Positions 7,220 to 15,031 of a stretch of DNA of 17,038 nucleotides are shown in pieces. The stretch covers positions 1 to 17,038 of the forward strand of contig VXZL01000550.1 of NCBI GenBank assembly GCA_009845505.1, written 5' to 3'. Position 1 is the first letter of the stretch; every line of letters starts with the position of its first letter. A program made the position numbers and the translations under genes. The notes under the pieces were generated by a model. That model worked only from the letters and a program-made list of their open reading frames with translations, had not been told where the DNA came from and made no database searches. The stretch is from Candidatus Poribacteria bacterium (GTDB lineage Bacteria; Poribacteria; WGA-4E; WGA-3G).

Positions 7220-8104
7220 CTAAAGGAAATCCCGCCGTCGGATACTGAAGTTTAAATCCCGATCTCTGCCCAATAGATAGGGGTTATTATCCGGGGCGAC
7301 CGCCTCTGACGCGGCAAGTACATCTGGCAGGTCAATCGTCTTGCACCGAATATCAATTCGATCCGGGTAGACCAGCACCTGCCGCCACATCATCGGATAA
7401 CAGATAATACCGGACGAAACAATACAGAGCATGCCCTGTTCTCGGAAAACTCGGTTGAGATGCAGATGCCCGCAGAAAAACGCCAAAATTTGTTCGTCAA
7501 ACGGGGTCATCACCTCAAGAATCTCCGCAGAATTGGCGATTCTCGAACCGACTCCTTGAAATTCAACACTCGGAAAAGGGAGTTGATGGGAAAAAATGAA
7601 GACCTCTTGCTCGTAATCCCTTGCCCGTTTTAATTCACGTTCCGCCCACGCCAACTGGTTCGTGCTAATATATCCGTGTGTCAAATCTTCCGGCACTTCC
7701 TGGGAATCAAGGAGAATAAATCGAATATCTTCATGGATAAAACAGGTGGATCCCATGCCGTTTATACCGAATCGTGCCAAATAAGAATCTTTGACACCTG
7801 TTTCAGGATGTAGATCGTGGTTCCCCGGAATATAATAGCAAGGTGCATTTATCTGTTGACCGAGGTGTTGCGCCTTATCAAGTGTAGCCTCGTATTCTTC
7901 AGCAGACATACCAAAACTGTTGCCGCCGCATACAATATCTCCACCATGAATCACAAAATCAGGTGCAAAGGCATTCAGTTGTTGAACCAATTTTTCATAA
8001 AGCAGGAGACTACTTTTTTGTTGTTGTAGTCCACCTGAGAAGTTCTGCGTTGCGTTTAGGTAGAGATGCGTGTCCGTAATAAAGGCAAATTTAAAAAGCG
8101 TCAT
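7220..8104 (-). CDS. Calcineurin-like metallophosphoesterase
   Basis: A 294-residue protein with the full set of metallophosphoesterase motifs: DTH (Asp11-x-His13), GGD (Asp56), GNHD (Asn95-His96), His173 in 'FSHQLP', and GHLH (212-215). These residues bind two divalent metals and cleave phosphoester bonds. The overall arrangement is that of the Icc/CpdA-like class, some of which hydrolyse cyclic nucleotides; others are phosphodiesterases or nucleotidases, so the substrate stays open. There is no signal peptide and no membrane segment, pointing to the cytoplasm. The last ~70 residues ('RQVLVYPDRIDIRC...') form a small beta-rich tail found in several homologues. The ATG at 8104 has a weak GAG-type ribosome site. 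It is 65 nt from the SAM methyltransferase stop, so readthrough from the comM operon is possible but no promoter or terminator is obvious. Confidence 0.85.
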   Translation of the reverse strand: MTLFKFAFITDTHLYLNATQNFSGGLQQQKSSLLLYEKLVQQLNAFAPDFVIHGGDIVCGGNSFGMSAEEYEATLDKAQHLGQQINAPCYYIPGNHDLHPETGVKDSYLARFGINGMGSTCFIHEDIRFILLDSQEVPEDLTHGYISTNQLAWAERELKRARDYEQEVFIFSHQLPFPSVEFQGVGSRIANSAEILEVMTPFDEQILAFFCGHLHLNRVFREQGMLCIVSSGIICYPMMWRQVLVYPDRIDIRCKTIDLPDVLAASEAVAPDNNPYLLGRDRDLNFSIRRRDFL

Positions 8105-8168
8105 AGCATATCTCGTTTTCAGGCAAGGTTGGAAATCACACCCGGAAAAGAGGACATTTAATTAATTT

Positions 8169-8912
8169 TTAGGAACGCGGCCGTTTCGTTAGAATTGCAA
8201 CATAAGTCGGCATAGTCTTCGAGTCGATATAGCGTTCAGCCCGCCACGCTGTCCCCTCAAGGATGTCCTCCATCTCAGACTTTGAAACAAACAGGTAATC
8301 AAACCAGGGTGTAGCATACTGTCGGTAGCGGATTCGGAATCGCAATTGTCCACTCATTCGCCCCCGGGCCCGGTTAAATTGATGATAAGCCAGGTGACAG
8401 GGATCTTCCGTTTGATAGGGGTCCATTGTTTCGGCTATAATTTTTGCGGTATCCGTTGTCATTGCAGCGAAGCGTCCCAATAGCCACTTCGCTCTTTTAT
8501 AGTTCCCAACGAGTCCGAAATTGTGTCCCATCATGAGGATCGTGTCGAAAGTGCCGATTTTGGAACTCAACTGCGTGATAGGCACGACGCGTGCGTTTTT
8601 GAGTCCACGCTGTTGACACGTCTTGATAGCTAATGGCGAATTGTCGGTTCCCAGAACAGCATGTCCCTGCTTTTGCAGATAAAGGCAGTGCCGTCCTGCA
8701 CCACAACCGATATCCAAAACACGTCCGGCAGCGTGTTTTATTGCGAGTTTCTGGTGTTCAGCCCAATCCTCGTATTCAGCGAAATAGTTGAGAGGTCCCA
8801 ACCGACTTGTATCAATGAATCCATCTTCCCTTTCTACAATCTCGCCGGTTTCTCGACCCTTGTGATAATCCGAAAGCAGTTGCCCATAGGCATCTTGGTT
8901 GTCAGTTAGCAC
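8169..8912 (-). CDS. Class I SAM-dependent methyltransferase, translationally coupled to the sulfatase
   Basis: A 247-residue Rossmann-fold methyltransferase. Motif I is VLDIGCGAGRH (65-75), with the acidic ribose-binding Asp90 in 'VLGTDNSP' ending strand 2, and a 'GTFDTILMMGHNFGLVG' segment (120-136) as motif IV. The C-terminal half is basic and does not identify a substrate. I start it at a GTG (8912) because a perfect AAGGAG lies 7 nt upstream, and the preceding sulfatase stop TAA (8916-8914) is separated by one base. Upstream in-frame codons to 8981 exist but overlap the sulfatase and look unlike the family. The arrangement implies stop-restart coupling and matched expression with the sulfatase. 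Small-molecule methylation is likely; the substrate is unknown. Confidence 0.85.
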   Translation of the reverse strand: MLTDNQDAYGQLLSDYHKGRETGEIVEREDGFIDTSRLGPLNYFAEYEDWAEHQKLAIKHAAGRVLDIGCGAGRHCLYLQKQGHAVLGTDNSPLAIKTCQQRGLKNARVVPITQLSSKIGTFDTILMMGHNFGLVGNYKRAKWLLGRFAAMTTDTAKIIAETMDPYQTEDPCHLAYHQFNRARGRMSGQLRFRIRYRQYATPWFDYLFVSKSEMEDILEGTAWRAERYIDSKTMPTYVAILTKRPRS

Positions 8913-8913
8913 T

Positions 8914-10266
8914 TTATCGCTCCTTGACGTAGCCGGTCGTCCCATTCGGATTGACCCATTGCGTTTCCCAATGCGTTTCAATCCCGTCGCGCCATCCCTG
9001 TGCCGCTTCTGTCAGTTCAGCAGTGAGTTCGGGGTGTGCGTCTTTCAGATTTCTCGTTTCTCCCATGTCGGCTTCCAGATTGGCGAGGTGTACATCGTCT
9101 TCGGGTGGAGTCCCCTCAACCAATTGCCCGTTGAGTACTAATTTCCAATTATCGCGGCGCACAGCAGTCTGCTTGCCCATCTCCCAATAGATTTCACGAT
9201 GCGGGGTGGGTTCACCGTCTACAACCATAGGCAGGACATTCCGCCCATCAAGTTCGTACTCCGATGGGTCACCACCGGCTGCGGCGAGAAAGGTTGGGAA
9301 GACATCCATCGCCGCTCCAATTTCACCAATGACTTGTCCAGCAGGAATTTGCTGGGGCCAGCTCATAATTCCCGGTGAACGGATACCGCCTTCGTAAAGG
9401 CTGAATTTATGTCCTTTCAATTTACCAGCAGTGCCGCCGTAATAGGGATCTTGTGTACCGTCCAACCAGTTTCGCGTTTCCCGCGAGGGACCGTTGTCGC
9501 TCTGGAAATAGGAGAAGGTGTTTTCCGCGAGTCCAAGTCTTTCTAACTCCGCGAAGATTTCACCGACGCTATCATCAACGGCACTCAGCATTGCCGCCAT
9601 AATTTGCCTGTCCCACGGCAGATCCGGGAAGCGATCAACGTATTTCTGTGGCGCGTGCATCGGATAGTGTGGCGCGTTGTAAGGTACATAAAGGAAAAAA
9701 GGCTTCCCGAGTTCGACGGATTTGCGAATGTATTGAATCGCGTACTCTGTAATAAGTTCAGTGAAGTATTCGCCGTTTCGGTAAATTTCCTCACCGTTTT
9801 CCCAGAGGTCATGTGTCTGGTCCATGTCAGGTCGTGCCATACCCCAGTAGAAGATGTGCGAAAAAAAGTCAATGCAGCCTGCCATGAATCCGAACCAGTC
9901 GTCGAACCCGTGGTGCTCCGGCCGTGATCCGTCTGCAAGTCCCAAATGCCATTTACCAGACATAGCAGTGTAGTAGCCGTGCGCTTTGAGTGCCGTTGCA
10001 AGTGTTGGGACAGAAGGCGGCAGTCCTGTTGCAGTGCGATGTCCCGCTAAAATGGAGCGGACCCCTGCGTGGCACGGGTAGCGTCCTGTTAATAGTGAGG
10101 CACGCGAAGGCGAACAGACAGGTGAATTTGAGTACCAATCTGTGAACCGAACTCCCTCTGCCGCCATTCTATCAAGGTGCGGCGTTTTGAAATCCGTTGC
10201 TCCCATACAGGATAGGTCGCCGTATCCTTGGTCATCGGTTAAAAAGATAATAAAATTAGGCTGCAT
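8914..10266 (-). CDS. Type I (formylglycine) sulfatase without signal peptide
   Basis: A 450-residue S1-family sulfatase. Metal-binding Asp11-Asp12 (LTDDQGYGD), the maturation motif C51-S-P-S-R55 ('CSPSRASLLTGRYP'), Lys105/His107 in 'GKWHLG', His200 in 'NAPHYP' and Asp257-Asn258 in 'SDNGP' are all present, so a working enzyme is expected once Cys51 is converted to formylglycine. Arylsulfatases and glycan sulfatases share this pattern; specificity cannot be read off. Most bacterial members are exported, but this one starts directly with 'MQPNFIIFLTDD' and upstream codons offer no signal sequence, implying a cytoplasmic enzyme or an unusual export route. GGAG lies 10 nt before the ATG. It begins 21 nt after comM's stop and is followed immediately by the methyltransferase, so the three form an operon. 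No formylglycine-generating enzyme gene is in the window. Confidence 0.92.
   Translation of the reverse strand: MQPNFIIFLTDDQGYGDLSCMGATDFKTPHLDRMAAEGVRFTDWYSNSPVCSPSRASLLTGRYPCHAGVRSILAGHRTATGLPPSVPTLATALKAHGYYTAMSGKWHLGLADGSRPEHHGFDDWFGFMAGCIDFFSHIFYWGMARPDMDQTHDLWENGEEIYRNGEYFTELITEYAIQYIRKSVELGKPFFLYVPYNAPHYPMHAPQKYVDRFPDLPWDRQIMAAMLSAVDDSVGEIFAELERLGLAENTFSYFQSDNGPSRETRNWLDGTQDPYYGGTAGKLKGHKFSLYEGGIRSPGIMSWPQQIPAGQVIGEIGAAMDVFPTFLAAAGGDPSEYELDGRNVLPMVVDGEPTPHREIYWEMGKQTAVRRDNWKLVLNGQLVEGTPPEDDVHLANLEADMGETRNLKDAHPELTAELTEAAQGWRDGIETHWETQWVNPNGTTGYVKER
8920..8925 (-). promoter_or_regulatory. Shine-Dalgarno site that fixes the methyltransferase start
   Basis: AAGGAG on the minus strand, 7 nt before the GTG at 8912 and inside the last codons of the sulfatase gene. 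It decides the GTG start over longer forms and indicates coupled translation. Confidence 0.7.
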
Positions 10267-10286
10267 TCTTCTACTTCTCCATAGAC

Positions 10287-11825
10287 TTATTTTTTCCAGA
10301 AACTCCGGTCAAGGCTCCGATATTGTATCGCTTCAGAGACATGCACCGCCTCTATATTCGGGTTGTGATCTAAGTCGGCGATGGTGCGTGCAACTTTCAA
10401 AATCCGATCATAGGCACGCGCACTCAACCCTAACTGGTTAATCGCCACCCGGAGCAGCTCCTGTGCTTGGGAATCGACCTTGCAATACTCTCGAATCTGT
10501 CTCGGTTGCATAGTCGCGTTGGCATGTATCGTCGTGCCAGCGAAACGCAGTTGTTGGGCGTGGCGTGCTGCCTCAACCCTTCTCTGAACAATTGCTGAAG
10601 GTTCCCCAGTCGTCTCATCAGCGAGTTCCGCGTATTTCACGGCTGGTACCTCAACCTGAATGTCGATTCTATCCAACAGTGGACCGGAAATACGGGAGAC
10701 ATAGTTCTGAATCTGGGTCTGTGAGCATTTACAGTCTCGGGTCGGGTCGCTGAAAAATCCACATGGACAAGGATTCATCGCCGCAACAAGCATGAAATTG
10801 GCGGGATACGTGAGGGATGCCGCTGCCCGGGAAATTGTCACCTGTCGATCCTCAAGGGGCTGCCGCATAACCTCAAGGACGTTCCGTCTGAATTCAGGGA
10901 GTTCGTCCAAAAAAAGGACACCGTTGTGTGCGAGGCTCACTTCACCGGGACGTGGGATATTTCCGCCGCCGATTAAGCCGGCATCTGAAATGGTATGATG
11001 TGGGGAGCGATACGGACGTGTTACAACCAAAGGTGTGTCGCTTGGAAGGATACCGACAATGCTTTGAATCTTGGTTGTTTCTAAGGATTCCTCGTTTGAA
11101 AGTCTGGGTAGAATCGACGGAATCCGCTTTGCAATCATCGTTTTACCAGAACCGGGGGGTCCAATCATGATGAGGTTATGTCCACCTGCGGCGGCGACCT
11201 CAACAGCACGTTTAACGTGTTCTTGCCCTTTTACATCGAGTAAATCAAGAAGGGATTCTGGCGGTGTGCTCTCTGTGTCAGGGTCGCGTGTATGCGGTTC
11301 TGGAGATATTTCCTTTTCGGAATTAAGGAAGGCAGCAGCTTCTGCTAAACTCGCAACTGGATAGACGTTGACATCTTCTACAATAGCCGCTTCTCTGGCG
11401 TTCTCAGCTGGTAGGATGAGGTCCTGAACCCCGTTTTCTTTTCCAGCGATAGCGATGGGAAGCGCGCCTTGTATGCCGCGAACACTCCCATCAAGAGCGA
11501 GTTCGCCCAAAACTATCGCATTTTCAAGCCGTGTTGGAACTACCTGATTGGTAGCAGCCATAACGCCGATTGCGATAGGAAGATCAAACGCCGAGCCCGC
11601 TTTTCGGATGTCCGCCGGTGCAAGGTTTGCTGTGATTCGGGTTTGTGGAAAGTAGAAGCCAGAGTTCTTAATAGCTGCAGTAACTCGGTCTCTGCTCTCC
11701 TTGATAGCACTGTCAGGTAAGCCAACGGTGCTGAAAGACGGGAGTCCACCAGCGACATCGACTTCAACTTTCACAATATAAGCGTCAATTCCCAGCATTG
11801 CACTGCTCAGGACTGTTGCGAGCAT
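10287..11825 (-). CDS. comM: ComM/YifB family AAA+ ATPase (Mg-chelatase-like)
   Basis: A 512-residue protein of full family length. The N-terminal ~165 residues form the YifB/ComM domain ('[21 protein letters not shown]', '[22 protein letters not shown]'). The AAA+ module follows: Walker A GPPGSGKT (222-229), Walker B GVLFLDE (302-308), sensor Asn351 and an arginine in 'GPLLDRID' (Arg386). Four cysteines (353, 355, 365, 367, '[17 protein letters not shown]') probably bind zinc. The C-terminal helical bundle ('[19 protein letters not shown]') is intact. ComM of transformable bacteria is a hexameric helicase that extends branch migration during integration of transforming DNA; many non-competent bacteria keep it, so its presence does not prove competence here. 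Start ATG at 11825 has AAGGA 11 nt upstream. It is the first gene behind the consensus promoter at 11861-11890. Confidence 0.95.
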   Translation of the reverse strand: MLATVLSSAMLGIDAYIVKVEVDVAGGLPSFSTVGLPDSAIKESRDRVTAAIKNSGFYFPQTRITANLAPADIRKAGSAFDLPIAIGVMAATNQVVPTRLENAIVLGELALDGSVRGIQGALPIAIAGKENGVQDLILPAENAREAAIVEDVNVYPVASLAEAAAFLNSEKEISPEPHTRDPDTESTPPESLLDLLDVKGQEHVKRAVEVAAAGGHNLIMIGPPGSGKTMIAKRIPSILPRLSNEESLETTKIQSIVGILPSDTPLVVTRPYRSPHHTISDAGLIGGGNIPRPGEVSLAHNGVLFLDELPEFRRNVLEVMRQPLEDRQVTISRAAASLTYPANFMLVAAMNPCPCGFFSDPTRDCKCSQTQIQNYVSRISGPLLDRIDIQVEVPAVKYAELADETTGEPSAIVQRRVEAARHAQQLRFAGTTIHANATMQPRQIREYCKVDSQAQELLRVAINQLGLSARAYDRILKVARTIADLDHNPNIEAVHVSEAIQYRSLDRSFWKK

Positions 11826-11860
11826 ACATGTATTTCCTTCAAATAATAAATTCTGATGGT

Positions 11861-11890
11861 ATTATATCACGCCGAAAAACGAGGTGTCAA
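11861..11890 (-). promoter_or_regulatory. Consensus promoter for the comM-sulfatase-methyltransferase operon
   Basis: Minus strand: perfect TTGACA (11890-11885), 18-nt spacer, perfect TATAAT (11866-11861). Leader of roughly 25-30 nt to the ATG at 11825. It lies in the 75-nt gap after the channel gene and is the best sigma70-like match I found in the window. Confidence 0.75.
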
Positions 11891-11900
11891 CGCCTTTCCG

Positions 11901-12920
11901 CTAATTTGGATCCCCGGTAAGTTTGTGTAACATCTGTAGCTGCCTCTGGTTGGCTATTACTAACAAAGCATCGCCAGCGACAATTTTCGTATCTCCGGGT
12001 GGATTATAGCGGAATGCTCCATCCCTATCCTGGATTGCAATAACAACCAACCCGGTCTGTTCTTGAATGTTAGCGGCTTTGAGAGAGATGCCTTCAAGTT
12101 GGGAGTTTTCTTGAATAATGGACTCCGTAAAGTGCGCACCGTCTCGATTTTGGGTCATATTTTCCAAAAACCCTACAAGCTGCGGTTGGAGTATACCGGT
12201 TGCGAGACGGAGTCCGCCAATGTGGTCGGGCAAGACGACTTCATCAGCACCGGCGGTGATGAGTTTTCCCGGAGAGTTATCTTCAACGGCTTTGGAAGCT
12301 ATCTTTAAACGAGGATTCAATTTTCTTGCAGAAATCACGACGAAGAGATTGTCTTGGTCGCGGCTGAGACATGTGACAAGTCCATGGGCACGCTCAATCC
12401 CTGCGCGTATGAGCAATTCGTCATCAGTTGCATCCCCATGGAGATATGGAAAGTCTCGTGTGTCAGAAAGTTGAATAAGCCGTTCTTCATCGAACTCAAT
12501 ACCGACAAACGCTACTTCTGACCTTATCATTTCATCAAGGACATGTACGCCGGTGTCACCGAGTCCACAAACAATATAGTGATCTGATAATTTATCGACA
12601 GTTCGGACCATTTTTTGTTGTCGGAAAAAATTTTGTAATTGTCCCTCGATTAAAAAAGCAGTAGCGATAGTGACACAATAGGTGAACACACCAATTCCAC
12701 CAATGAGGAGCAGTATTGTGAAAATACGTCCGTTATCGCTCATTTTCAAATCATCGTGACCGGCGGTTGTTAAGGTGATGACAGTCATATAGATTGCATC
12801 AAGAAGCCGCCATCCATGTTCCGGGTTGTTTCTTTCGATGATTAAGTACCCGAGCGTTCCGGTCAGAAGCAACCCCCAGAGCATAACAAAAGCGATTATG
12901 ATTTTGCGTTGGTAATTCAT
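11901..12920 (-). CDS. Two-TM potassium-channel-like protein with RCK (TrkA) domain and altered filter
   Basis: A 339-residue protein with the layout TM1 (~7-29), pore helix (~38-51), filter, TM2 (~66-91), then a cytoplasmic RCK domain: Rossmann part with GLGDTG (119-124), Glu142 ending strand 2 and 'HGDATDDELL' (161-170), and a C-terminal RCK_C part (~255-335). This is the MthK/bacterial K-channel arrangement, normally a ligand-gated tetramer. The selectivity filter, TVGYGD in potassium channels, reads T52-A-G-H-D-D57; I checked the codons (ACC GCC GGT CAC GAT GAT). The second filter glycine and the aromatic residue are both missing, so K+ selectivity is doubtful. The surrounding 'TVITLTT' and 'GRIFTILLLIGGIG' are well conserved. 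ATG at 12920 has GAGG very close upstream. It may be transcribed alone; no convincing promoter is visible in the 76-nt gap above it. Confidence 0.85.
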   Translation of the reverse strand: MNYQRKIIIAFVMLWGLLLTGTLGYLIIERNNPEHGWRLLDAIYMTVITLTTAGHDDLKMSDNGRIFTILLLIGGIGVFTYCVTIATAFLIEGQLQNFFRQQKMVRTVDKLSDHYIVCGLGDTGVHVLDEMIRSEVAFVGIEFDEERLIQLSDTRDFPYLHGDATDDELLIRAGIERAHGLVTCLSRDQDNLFVVISARKLNPRLKIASKAVEDNSPGKLITAGADEVVLPDHIGGLRLATGILQPQLVGFLENMTQNRDGAHFTESIIQENSQLEGISLKAANIQEQTGLVVIAIQDRDGAFRYNPPGDTKIVAGDALLVIANQRQLQMLHKLTGDPN

Positions 12921-12996
12921 TCTCCTCTTTTTTTAGTAGCAATGTGATTGGCATTTTCCCAAGCGCGCCGTCTGAATCCGCGTAATACTTCTGAGG

Positions 12997-14052
12997 CTAA
13001 TATCGCCTCTTAGCACTGCGTTTGACAGCGGGATTTGGATCGTGCCGAGCAATGTCAAAGAGTGCTTGGTACGCAATTCTATCAAGCAGCGGTAGGAGCC
13101 TTGCGACTTCCATGCGGACGCAGGCTGCTGGGTCTTTGAGGCCGCGTTCAAACCAGCGTTCGGGATCGTCCGCGTCGTGTTTCGCGAGTGCCGCGAGGGC
13201 ACCGGCGCGGATGCGTTTATCCTTCAATCGGGCATACGGCAAAAGCGGGGCAACGTATCCATCATCGCAGCGCTGCATAATTCGCAAAGCATTGCACACT
13301 ACATCCACCGATTCGTCTTCAAGATGCAAAACGCACCAATCAAAGAGTTCCTCCGTTCCGATTTTTTCGAGAAACTGAAGTCCGCGTATCCGTCGTTTTG
13401 GACTTTGATCGGAAATGTCAACAATCGCTTTGATATAATCTGCATCAACCTTTGTTGGTTGTAGCGACTCTTCCGGTGTATCGGGATACAAAACGCGAAC
13501 CGCAATAGTGTCATTCTGAAGATGCTGAATCGGTAGGACTTCAGGGTTGAACGGCATCTTGTCAAAGAACGCGGGTAACCACTGCTTCCCTTTCGTAAAA
13601 AACTCCTGCCAATCAATGCGCCTGCCGGTACCTGACCTCATCCGATTATCCATCCAATGTGCCAACCGAACGATGCCCCAATGGTTACGGCTCACGCCGT
13701 TGTGGGAATAGAGTCCAAGTTGAGAGTTAATCCATTGTGCCAGTGCAGCGGGATAGGCAAGCAGTTCAAAAAAGTTAGATTGTAGGGGCTGAATAGAGAG
13801 GCATTCGTTAATGGCTATAATGCCACCTCGTACATGAATTTTGCCCGGACCGAGGCGGATACGGAGTTCGTCGGGTTCGAGTTCAGTTTGCAAGACAACC
13901 GGTCGATCATGTTTCCGTCGCGCCTTGTGCTCGGCGCGGTTCTTAGCATAGTTCCAGTGGTTTGTGAACCAAACGGCACCGCCGCGTGGACGAAATCCGT
14001 TTTCAATGATACCTCTCGCGCTACCTAAGGTCGTGCCGTGATAGAATTCCAT
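12997..14052 (-). CDS. Predicted ADP-ribosyltransferase-like domain fused to HEAT repeats
   Basis: A 351-residue protein from the ATG at 14052, which has AAGGGG 8 nt upstream (a TTG at 14058 would add two residues but lies too near that site). The N-terminus 'MEFYHGTTLGSARGIIENGF' has the H-G-T of PARP/KptA-like ADP-ribosyltransferase folds (His5-Gly-Thr7). It is followed by 'AVWFTNHWNYAKNRA' (26-40), resembling the second ART strand and helix. A possible catalytic Glu is Glu83 in 'GGIIAINECLSI'. A middle region of ~130 residues, rich in Trp and Asn, is unassigned. From ~residue 215 to the end, alpha-helical repeats appear ('RRIRGLQFLEKIGTEELFDWC', 'SVDVVCNALRIM', 'KRIRAGALAALAKHD', 'ACVRMEVARLLPLL'), fitting HEAT repeats used for binding partners. 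No signal peptide. The ART assignment is from motif pattern only; the HEAT assignment is firmer. The substrate is unknown. Confidence 0.7.
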   Translation of the reverse strand: MEFYHGTTLGSARGIIENGFRPRGGAVWFTNHWNYAKNRAEHKARRKHDRPVVLQTELEPDELRIRLGPGKIHVRGGIIAINECLSIQPLQSNFFELLAYPAALAQWINSQLGLYSHNGVSRNHWGIVRLAHWMDNRMRSGTGRRIDWQEFFTKGKQWLPAFFDKMPFNPEVLPIQHLQNDTIAVRVLYPDTPEESLQPTKVDADYIKAIVDISDQSPKRRIRGLQFLEKIGTEELFDWCVLHLEDESVDVVCNALRIMQRCDDGYVAPLLPYARLKDKRIRAGALAALAKHDADDPERWFERGLKDPAACVRMEVARLLPLLDRIAYQALFDIARHDPNPAVKRSAKRRY

Positions 14053-14078
14053 AAACAATTCCCCTTAAAGTTTTAACA

Positions 14079-14088
14079 GGGTTAACCC
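14079..14088. repeat. 10-bp perfect palindrome upstream of the ART-like/HEAT gene
   Basis: GGGTTAACCC lies 27-36 nt upstream of the ATG at 14052, in the gap after the DUF1844 gene. It could be an operator; no second copy is seen, although GGGTAAACCC occurs inside the foldback at 15053-15062. Confidence 0.4.
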
Positions 14089-14170
14089 GATTCATGACAG
14101 ATAATTCGTGAAAATCGGCAATGTTTACGGGCGTGAGGCGATTATGACTGAGTTCTCGGTGCGTTTTCTG

Positions 14171-14569
14171 TTAAGCGGCACCTTCACTTTCCCCAACCGC
14201 TGTGTCTTTATCTGTCTCCTCATCCGCGGGTATCTCTTCCGCAGTTTCTTCAGTCGTTGTTTCCGCTTGTGCAGCTGCCTCATGTCTACTACTGAGCGCA
14301 CGCACGTAGCCCATTCTCAACTCATAGAGCGTGTTCGCCAAGAAGTTGGTTTCCGGTGCTGTGAGATTCCCCTTGGTCTTTTCCTCAAGCATCTCAATGG
14401 TATCAATAATATGTTTCACGAGTGGAAGGTTGATGACCACTTCATCGGTTTCGGGGTTAGGAATACCATTTAAGTAGAGCCGTCCGGTTTCCACAAGGTT
14501 CGCCAGATAACTAATAAAATCAACAGGTGGAAGGTGCTGCGCTTCCTCCTGAGCCGTAGTCTCTTCCAT
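14171..14569 (-). CDS. DUF1844 family protein
   Basis: A 132-residue protein. The core matches DUF1844: 'VDFISYLANLVETGRLYLNGIPNPETDE' (16-43), 'LVKHIIDTIEMLEEKTKGNLT' (50-70) and 'LYELRMGYV' (81-89). The family is small, alpha-helical and of unknown function, found in many deep-branching and PVC-like bacteria. The C-terminal ~35 residues form a strongly acidic, Thr/Glu-rich tail that looks disordered. Start ATG at 14569 with AGGAG about 12 nt upstream, longer than ideal. It is 62 nt below the lectin gene and may share its transcript. No function should be assigned from the sequence. Confidence 0.85.
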   Translation of the reverse strand: MEETTAQEEAQHLPPVDFISYLANLVETGRLYLNGIPNPETDEVVINLPLVKHIIDTIEMLEEKTKGNLTAPETNFLANTLYELRMGYVRALSSRHEAAAQAETTTEETAEEIPADEETDKDTAVGESEGAA

Positions 14570-14631
14570 TTATTATTCTTACTCCTGATTTGTTTCGATA
14601 CAGAGGACAGATGTTTGCACAAAAGACGCAG

Positions 14632-15003
14632 TTATTCCTCATCAAAGATAATGATTTGTGCGAGTAAGCTGCCTGCTTGATTATTGTTGTGTGGATTTTC
14701 ATTCATAGCGAGAAAGATAACACCGTCCGCAGGCGCCGGATTGTCATAGCGCGAACCGACAGCAAAAACGGTGTCCTCAATTTTAGCGACAAGTGCGCCG
14801 ATATTCGTGCCGGGTAGCAGGTAGTCACTGGATCCAGGGGTCTTTGGGACCCCATCGGCACCACACCATCCAGTCCTATTTTGCAAATCCGGGGACCACG
14901 CGCCTTCTGCATCAATAATGAGCCGTTGTCCTTTTTTTACGCGTACGTAACTTTCCTGCCAAACGGGACTTGGACGCGCCGTTCGGATAACAGTTAATGC
15001 CAT
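14632..15003 (-). CDS. Small LecA (PA-IL)-like carbohydrate-binding protein
   Basis: A 123-residue protein similar in length and layout to the PA-IL/LecA galactophilic lectin fold: 'VWQESYVRVKKGQRLIIDAEGAW' region (14-36), 'GWCGADGVP' (45-53), 'LLPGTNIGALVAKIED' (62-77), 'FAVGSRYDNPAPADGVIFLAMNE' region (80-102), and 'NNNQAGSLLAQI' (106-117). In LecA the last region carries calcium and galactose ligands (an N-D...N-N pattern); here it reads N101-E-N-P-H-N-N-N108, shorter and with Glu for Asp, so calcium and sugar binding are plausible but unproven. No signal peptide, as in LecA itself. The ATG at 15003 is preferred because GGAGG lies 5 nt upstream; an ATG at 15015 overlaps that site. The foldback repeat at 15032-15112 lies just upstream, separating it from the cyclophilin genes. 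Confidence 0.7.
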   Translation of the reverse strand: MALTVIRTARPSPVWQESYVRVKKGQRLIIDAEGAWSPDLQNRTGWCGADGVPKTPGSSDYLLPGTNIGALVAKIEDTVFAVGSRYDNPAPADGVIFLAMNENPHNNNQAGSLLAQIIIFDEE

Positions 15004-15008
15004 ATATG

Positions 15009-15013
15009 CCTCC
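15009..15013 (-). promoter_or_regulatory. Shine-Dalgarno site that decides the lectin start
   Basis: GGAGG on the minus strand, 5 nt before the ATG at 15003. An earlier ATG at 15015 directly abuts it and would lack a site of its own. Confidence 0.55.
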
Positions 15014-15031
15014 ATCTATTGGCTATCAGCC

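Noticed and set aside
8913..8981. Longer start for the SAM methyltransferase
   Set aside because: The extra residues overlap the sulfatase, look unlike the family, and a perfect AAGGAG site supports the GTG at 8912.
10287..11825. Evidence that the organism is naturally competent
   Set aside because: comM/yifB is kept by many non-competent bacteria and no uptake genes are in the window.
12993..13009. GAGGC/GCCTC hairpin over the stop codon of the ART-like/HEAT gene as a terminator
   Set aside because: The stem is only 5 bp and no T-run follows on the minus strand.
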